From Rhodobacteraceae bacterium UBA3069 (GTDB lineage: Bacteria > Pseudomonadota > Alphaproteobacteria > Rhodobacterales > Rhodobacteraceae): DNA of 18,489 nucleotides. The translations under genes and the position numbers were made by a program. The stretch's first letter is position 1; every line of letters begins with the position of its first letter. The stretch lies in NCBI GenBank assembly GCA_002366795.1, contig DFBX01000066.1, forward strand, positions 1-18,489, in the 5' to 3' direction. The notes under the pieces are model-generated. The model searched no databases and had not been told where the DNA came from. It saw only the letters and a program-made list of their open reading frames with translations. Of the stretch, positions 13,717 to 18,489 are shown piece by piece.

Positions 13717-14925
13717 TCACTGGTGACGCAGGGCCTCGATTGGATCAAGACGCGCGGCGCGGCGCGCCGGAAAATAGCCAAAGATCACGCCAACCGCCGC
13801 TGAAAACAGGAACGCAATCGCCACGATTGACGGGGCTGGGCTGAACGGAATAGCCATGATGTTGGATGTGATCGCAGCAAGCCCAAGGCCAAGAAGAATG
13901 CCGATCACGCCCCCGATCATCGAAAGAACGATCGCCTCGACCAGGAATTGCAACAACACCTGATTTCCTGTCGCGCCAACAGCAAGCCTGATACCGATTT
14001 CCCTGGTGCGTTCTGTCACGGACACCAACATGATGTTCATGATGCCGATGCCCCCAACCAGCAAGCTGACGGCTGCCACGGCAGACAAAAGCCCGGTCAG
14101 CACATCGGTGATGCCAGTCAACATCGACGCCAACTGTTTCATATCGCGGACGTTGAAATCATCTTCCTCGCCATCGCCAATCCGGCGACGTTCGCGCATC
14201 AGGGTTTCGATTTCCACCAAGGCGCGATCGGTTGATGCGTTGTCGGCGGCGGCCACATAGATCATCGAAACATCTGCGGAGCCTGTAATGCGGCGCTGAA
14301 ACGCCTTGATGGGAATGAGCACGATGTCGTCCTGATCCGTGCCGAAACTTGACGCTCCCTTTGCTTCCAGCAGGCCGATTACTTCGCAGGATACATTTTT
14401 CAGCCGCAGGGTTTCACCGACCGGGTCGGTATTGCCGAACAGGTCCTGCCGCACGGTTTCCCCGATGATACACACCGCCCTGCCCGAGCTTTCCTCGGCC
14501 GGCAGGAAACCGCGGCCCTGCACGATCGGCCAATCCACCACGTCCAGGAACCGTGTATCGGTGCCCGCAACTGATGTTCGCGCGTCTTCTGCCCCATAGA
14601 CCGCGTTCAGTGTGGTCTGGTTGTACGGTGCGGCAGTGCGCACACTTGAAAGCTGGTCGATCAGGGCTTCGACATCCTTGAGATCAAGTGCGGCCGACAC
14701 CGAATTGTTGCCCGGTCCCATGCGCCCTGCCCCCGGTAGAACCATCAACACGTTGGTGCCCAGCTTTTCGACATCTGCCGTCACCTGGTCAGAACTGCCC
14801 TGCCCGACAGTGACCATGGCGATGACGGCGGCCACACCGATGACAATACCCAGCACCGTCAGGATTGATCTTAGGGCATTGCGGAAAATGGCCTGAATGG
14901 CCAAGCGGACGGTTTCCCAGATCAT
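13717..14925 (-). CDS. MacB/FtsX-type ABC transporter permease
   Basis: This 402-residue inner-membrane protein has the MacB core layout. An N-terminal transmembrane helix (about 15-40, with RSILTVLGIVIGVAAV) is followed by a large periplasmic domain (about 45-270). Three C-terminal helices start with LLVGGIGIMNIMLVSVTERTREIG, the FtsX-like motif. The end, FPARRAARLDPIEALRHQ, is typical of the family. The ATPase is encoded as a separate protein, unlike E. coli MacB where both are fused. The start overlaps the ATPase stop by 4 bp. With the adaptor it should form a tripartite pump exporting a peptide, lipid or drug. No outer-membrane channel gene is present here, so a TolC encoded elsewhere is needed. 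Confidence 0.93.
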   Translation of the reverse strand: MIWETVRLAIQAIFRNALRSILTVLGIVIGVAAVIAMVTVGQGSSDQVTADVEKLGTNVLMVLPGAGRMGPGNNSVSAALDLKDVEALIDQLSSVRTAAPYNQTTLNAVYGAEDARTSVAGTDTRFLDVVDWPIVQGRGFLPAEESSGRAVCIIGETVRQDLFGNTDPVGETLRLKNVSCEVIGLLEAKGASSFGTDQDDIVLIPIKAFQRRITGSADVSMIYVAAADNASTDRALVEIETLMRERRRIGDGEEDDFNVRDMKQLASMLTGITDVLTGLLSAVAAVSLLVGGIGIMNIMLVSVTERTREIGIRLAVGATGNQVLLQFLVEAIVLSMIGGVIGILLGLGLAAITSNIMAIPFSPAPSIVAIAFLFSAAVGVIFGYFPARRAARLDPIEALRHQ

Positions 14926-15650
14926 GCGCTTTGCTTTCCGCGTTTGAATACCTCGTCAGGTGTGCCGGTGCTTTCGACCTTGCCATCGACCATCCAGATC
15001 ACCCTGTGGGCGTAGGCGGCCATTTCTTCCTCATGCGTGACCATGACGATGGTGATATGGTCGCGCTCGTTCAGCTTTTTGAGCAACTCCATGATTTCGA
15101 TAGAAAGCTTGGTGTCCAGATTGCCGGTCGGCTCGTCCGCAAGAATGACCTGCGGATCGCCAACGAGGGCGCGGGCGATGGCAGCACGCTGTTGCTGGCC
15201 ACCCGAGAGTTCCGAGGGATCATGGCTCTCGCGCCCGGCCAATCCGACTTTGGCAAGCGCCTCCCGTGCCCGCTTGCGCCGCTCTGCGGCGGGCATGCCC
15301 TTGTAGATCATCGGCAATTCGACATTTTCCAGCGCCGAGGTGCGCGCCAACAGGTTAAACCCCTGAAACACGAAGCCAAGATAGTTCCGGCGCAACAAGG
15401 CGTGCTGGTCTTGGGTCAGTTTTCCAACCTGCACACCGTTGAACAGGTATTCGCCGCTGGTCGGGCTGTCGAGGCATCCGATCATGTTCATCGCAGTCGA
15501 CTTGCCCGACCCCGACGGCCCCATGATCGCGACAAACTCACCGCTCGCGATACTGATATTCACCCCGTCCATGGCGCACACTTCAGCTTCGCCATGACCG
15601 TAAACTTTCGTGACATCCCGAAGTTCTATAACAGGGGTGGGCGCGGCCAT
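14922..15650 (-). CDS. MacB/LolD-type ABC transporter ATPase
   Basis: This 242-residue ATPase powers the permease encoded directly downstream. Walker A GPSGSGKST is at residues 44-52, the Q-loop sits in FVFQGFNLL, the signature LSGGQQQR is at 148-155, Walker B VILADEP at 168-174 and the switch histidine in MVTHEEEMA. Length and motifs match the MacB/LolD/SalX subgroup. Its ATG directly abuts the TAA of the adaptor gene, and its own stop overlaps the permease start by 4 bp, so the three genes are translationally coupled. Confidence 0.93.
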   Translation of the reverse strand: MAAPTPVIELRDVTKVYGHGEAEVCAMDGVNISIASGEFVAIMGPSGSGKSTAMNMIGCLDSPTSGEYLFNGVQVGKLTQDQHALLRRNYLGFVFQGFNLLARTSALENVELPMIYKGMPAAERRKRAREALAKVGLAGRESHDPSELSGGQQQRAAIARALVGDPQVILADEPTGNLDTKLSIEIMELLKKLNERDHITIVMVTHEEEMAAYAHRVIWMVDGKVESTGTPDEVFKRGKQSA

Positions 15651-16910
15651 TTAACTGCCCTCGACCATATCGACGATGACCTGATCCCCCACGGCCAACG
15701 CGCGCGTTTCGATGATTGTCAGCAAGCCATCGCTGTCTGCACGTTCGACTTCTATCTCGGTTGCAACACCATCGCGCAACACCCAAAGCGTATTGTCAGA
15801 CATCGACCGCATCGTGTCATTTCCATTCCGTGACGGCATGATCAGTTTCAACAAACCACCGCCACCTTCGTCATTGGATGCCTCGACCTTGATCACCTGC
15901 GGCGGAGCGAACCGAAGCGAGGCGTTTGGCACAAGCAATACATCACTGTATTGCGCGACGGTGATATCAGCAGTGGCAGTCATACCCGGACGCAACAGCA
16001 AGTCGCCATTTTCAACCGACAGGATGGCCTTGTAGGTTACCAGCCCGTCCGTGTTGTCCGAAGCATAGCGCACCATCGAAATTTGGGCAGGAAAGGTCGA
16101 ATTATCATAGGCATCCACTGTGAAGCTCGCCATATCCCCAACCGAGATACGCCCGATATCGGCCTCGGTCACGTCGACCTGCAACTCCATCTGGGCCAAG
16201 TCTTCAGCGATGGTGAACAGCTCGGGCGCAGACAGGCTGGCAGCCACGATCTGGCCCGCATCAACAGACCTGTCCAGCACGATGCCGTTGATCGGTGATA
16301 CGATGGTGGCCTTGCTTAACACGGCCTTTTGCGCCTCCAGTTGCGCCTGGGCCAGATCCAGGTTGGCCTGCGCACTGGCGACATTCGCGTGCGCCCGGCT
16401 CAGAGCGGCCTGCGATGCGGTCAGGTTGCTGTGAGACGTCACGCCACGCTCATCAAGCCTTTTGACGATGTCGTAGTCGGTTTCCGCTTCTAGCAAGCTG
16501 GCGCGGGCATTTGCCAATTGGGCTTCGGCCGCAGCATGGCTTGCGACCTGCACGGACATCTGCGCTTCCAGTTGCACTGTATCCAGCCTAGCCAATACTT
16601 GGCCCGCTGTAACCACGTCGTTAAAATCCACCAACACGTCCATGATCGTTCCGGACAACTCGGACGAAATTTCAACCAGGTTGGTGGGCTCGATTGTGCC
16701 CGTGGCGGACACAGTCACGGTCAGATCACCGCGCGTGACGGGTTCGGTGATATACGTAACCTTGGCGCGTTCTTCGGCGGCCTGAAACCACCAAAACCCC
16801 AGCGCGCCAATGATAGCTGCCACCGCGGCCCAGATCAGCCAGACGGGAATTCGGCGTTTCGCATGCCCGACGCCAAGCGACGCTTCAATTTCGCGCTGTG
16901 TCTCATTCAT
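15651..16910 (-). CDS. MacA-type periplasmic adaptor (HlyD family)
   Basis: This 419-residue membrane-fusion protein links the inner-membrane ABC pump to an outer-membrane channel. A cytoplasmic N-terminus (1-21) precedes one transmembrane anchor (about 22-42, VWLIWAAVAAIIGALGFWWF). A lipoyl-type half-motif follows (TVSATGTIEPTNLVEISSELSG). A long Ala/Glu/Gln-rich coiled-coil hairpin spans about 105-195. The second lipoyl half contains IVSPINGIVLDRSVDAGQIV. Beta-barrel and membrane-proximal domains come last. Residues around 335-365 form an unusual Gly/Ser/Asn-rich insertion (NDEGGGGLL, PSRNGND). It is the first gene of the three-gene pump set. The site before ATG is a weak GGAA. The exported substrate is unknown. 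Confidence 0.92.
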   Translation of the reverse strand: MNETQREIEASLGVGHAKRRIPVWLIWAAVAAIIGALGFWWFQAAEERAKVTYITEPVTRGDLTVTVSATGTIEPTNLVEISSELSGTIMDVLVDFNDVVTAGQVLARLDTVQLEAQMSVQVASHAAAEAQLANARASLLEAETDYDIVKRLDERGVTSHSNLTASQAALSRAHANVASAQANLDLAQAQLEAQKAVLSKATIVSPINGIVLDRSVDAGQIVAASLSAPELFTIAEDLAQMELQVDVTEADIGRISVGDMASFTVDAYDNSTFPAQISMVRYASDNTDGLVTYKAILSVENGDLLLRPGMTATADITVAQYSDVLLVPNASLRFAPPQVIKVEASNDEGGGGLLKLIMPSRNGNDTMRSMSDNTLWVLRDGVATEIEVERADSDGLLTIIETRALAVGDQVIVDMVEGS

Positions 16911-17191
16911 GTTGCGGTTCCGATCAAATGGCCGATTTGCAGTCTCGCTATCGCAATCGACGCGTAAAAGAATTGATACAGGTCATTACACGAAGCCGGA
17001 GAAAACTTCCGTCGCATCCAGTGCCAGATTCCATACCGCTACGTGATGATTTCTTGATCTATCCGGCGACGCCTTGGCGGCTTAGGCGCAAGACCGTCGT
17101 TCGATGGCTTTCAGCGAACTGGACGGTTAGGTCGCCGGTACCCTGTGCTGCCCCCGCCCGATAAGGATAGCGCAGGCCACGGCCCGCCCAT
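16911..17191. other. Intergenic region upstream of the efflux genes
   Basis: These 281 bases lie between the end of the truncated GGT gene and the start of the adaptor gene. They must hold the promoter of the efflux set, but I see no convincing -35/-10 pair, palindrome or terminator. Confidence 0.4.
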
Positions 17192-18286
17192 CTATTCCCC
17201 CAAAGCAATGCCTTCACGCTTGGGATCGGCGCCGCCGCTTAGTGTGCCGGATACCTGAATGGCATGCAGACCGGAATTCAGACCACGCATATTGACCTTG
17301 AACCCCATGTCCGTCAGCGCGCCTGCAAAGCCCGCCGCACTTGTCCCTTCTTCAACGTCATATGTTCCGAACCGGTTGACCAGATGCGGCATGGAAACCG
17401 CCTGTTGCACGTCCATCCCCCAATCGACATGGGCAATGATGGCCTGCGCCACGTAGCCGATGATCCGGCTTCCACCGGGCGAGCCGATCACGAGGCTGGG
17501 TTTTCCACCTTGTAGAACGATGGTCGGTGCCATCGAGGAGCGTGGCCGCTTTCCCGGCTCGATGCGGTTCGCGATGGGAATCCCGTCCCGCTGCGTGCGG
17601 AAAGAAAAATCGGTCAACTCGTTGTTTAGAAGGAACCCGCGAACCATGAGGCGCGAGCCAAAGCCGTTTTCAATAGTCGTCGTCATGGACAGCGCGTTGC
17701 CATACTGATCGACGATCGAGATATGCGATGTCGATGGCCGTTCGATGGATTCATCGTCGGCCCATATCATGGCGTGTTCCCATTCGGGCGATCCGGGGGA
17801 CACCTCGGGCAAGGCATCGTCACCTGCAAGAAGCGCCGCGCGCCCGTCCAGATAGGCCGCGTCCGTCAGGCCCTTGGTCGGCATGGGAACATAATCGCTG
17901 TCCGCCATGTAGCGACCGCGATCTGCAAAAGCCAGCCGCGAGGCATCGCCGATCAGCCGCCATGCCTCTGCACTGTCGGGGTCCATGGCGGCAAGATCAT
18001 AGCGATCCAGCATGCCAAGAATCTGCCCAACGGTCAGCGCGCCCGATGGCGGCGGCCCCATGCCGCACACCTCGCTTGCGCGATAGGGCACACAGACGGG
18101 ATCACGCTCGATGACTTGGTATATCGCAAGATCCGTGGTGCTCAGAACACCGGGATTGCCTGCGGCCGTGCGCACGGTCGCCACGATATCATCGGCAATC
18201 GGACCTTTGTAGAAAGCATCGCTGCCGTGGGTGGCAATCAGCCGGAGCGTGTTGGCATAGTAATCGGCGGAGCAATACTCGTCCAC
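17192..18286 (-). pseudogene. Gamma-glutamyltranspeptidase, 5'-truncated
   Basis: This is the C-terminal two thirds of a canonical GGT (364 codons from GTG 18286, against about 560-600 usually). It begins in the mid-large-subunit segment YANTLRLIATHGSDAFYKGPIADDIV. The catalytic Thr lies in STSHISIVDQYGN. The small subunit keeps the standard glutamate-binding residues: NNELTDFS, the RSSMAPTIV Ser pair and GSPGGSRI. About 200 N-terminal residues are missing, including any signal peptide and the Arg-containing segment that binds the gamma-glutamyl carboxylate. The frame stays open to about 18300, where IS21-like sequence begins. An N-terminally cut GGT should not fold or be exported, so it is called a pseudogene. 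Annotation pipelines may report GTG 18286 as a start. It is a different GGT subtype from the one at 1658. Confidence 0.8.
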
Positions 18287-18300
18287 GGTAGCGGCGTCGT

Positions 18301-18465
18301 TGTGGTGTCGCGGGCGGCGTAGAAGTCGTCCACTTTAGCCCTTTCATTTGATGGGAGGGCGTGAGGATATTCACCGTGGAATTGTATTTGAAGGTGCGTC
18401 GTGCCCATTTTCATGATGGTCTAAGCGGGCGGCAGATTGCTCGGGATTTCGGGATCAGTCGTGAC
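18301..18465 (+). mobile_element. Left end of an IS21-family element, interrupted
   Basis: The boundary where the GGT frame ends is followed by TGTGGTGTCGCGGGCGGCGT, then AGAAGTCGTCCACTTT. This layout (TGT start, GGCGTAGAAGT and CCACTTT blocks) resembles IS21-family left ends, and the start of istA follows about 65 bp later. The element stops after some 165 bp at a second IS-like terminus. The exact left boundary (18301 or 18306) and the target duplication cannot be fixed because the other end lies outside the window. Confidence 0.6.
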
Positions 18466-18468
18466 TGA
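18367..18468 (+). pseudogene. istA: istA transposase fragment (IS21 family)
   Basis: The frame encodes FTVELYLKVRRAHFHDGLSG and then RQIARDFGISRD before a TGA. This is the N-terminal DNA-binding region of IstA, which normally starts MFTVELY and runs to about 500 residues. The codon at the expected start is ATA (18367), with GGGAGGG 7 nt before it, so the ancestral ATG seems to have mutated. GTG at 18361 or 18376 are alternatives. The TGA at 18466-18468 is the first codon of a different sequence, so the gene is cut by another insertion and is not functional as seen. Confidence 0.75.
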
Positions 18469-18489
18469 ACTACCCCCCGAAATTCGGAC
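18466..18489 (+). mobile_element. Possible IS3-family terminus at window edge
   Basis: Immediately after the IstA codons for SRD the sequence changes to TGAACTACCCCCCGAAATTC and runs off the window. A TGAACT start followed by a C-run resembles the terminal inverted repeat of IS3-family elements. With only 24 bp visible this is a resemblance plus the abrupt loss of istA homology, not proof. Confidence 0.45.

Noticed and set aside
1..18489. tRNA, rRNA or riboswitch genes
   Set aside because: I found no cloverleaf-type or rRNA-like sequence and no recognisable riboswitch core on either strand.

Overview
The window looks like an accessory stretch of an alphaproteobacterial chromosome or large replicon, most likely from the Rhodobacteraceae (Roseobacter group). 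The basis is the high GC content, the protein style, and the gene set: a Dpp-type peptide transporter with M20, M81 and GGT-like hydrolases and a divergent IclR regulator. The genus is not determined.

Layout. (1) 1-1340: a minus-strand MAPEG membrane protein gene faces a TetR-family regulator gene. Two palindromic operator-like sites lie between them. The TetR gene is broken by two amber codons, one directly after the only plausible start and one in the DNA-binding domain. (2) 1341-1657: no recognisable gene. (3) 1658-12435: eight tightly packed minus-strand genes that form one probable operon. In transcription order they are an M81 (MlrC-like) peptidase, a family 5 solute-binding protein, two Dpp-type permeases, a fused double ATPase, an M20D amidohydrolase, an M20A carboxypeptidase, and a GGT-like N-terminal nucleophile hydrolase. 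Divergent from it at 12570-13379 is an IclR regulator, with a palindrome over the shared promoter region. (4) 13380-13716: a gene-free gap between convergent genes, with a hairpin and a possible IS5-family end remnant. (5) 13717-16910: a three-gene MacAB-type efflux set (adaptor, ATPase, permease). (6) 17192-18489: a canonical GGT gene cut at its 5' end by an IS21-family element, of which only the left end and the first istA codons remain before another IS-like terminus (IS3-like) at the window edge.

How the genes work together. The operon reads as a complete import-and-hydrolysis module. The binding protein captures a short or modified peptide, the ABC transporter imports it, and four intracellular hydrolases of different classes (M81, M20D, M20A, GGT-like Ntn) dismantle it. 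The hydrolase mix fits peptides that ordinary peptidases handle poorly, such as N-acylated, iso-linked or D-residue peptides. The GGT-like member keeps the catalytic Thr but lacks every gamma-glutamate-binding residue I can align to the E. coli enzyme, so its substrate is probably not a gamma-glutamyl compound. The M81 gene carries an in-frame hexanucleotide tract that encodes seven Glu-Gly units and forms a G-quadruplex-type motif in the mRNA-sense strand.
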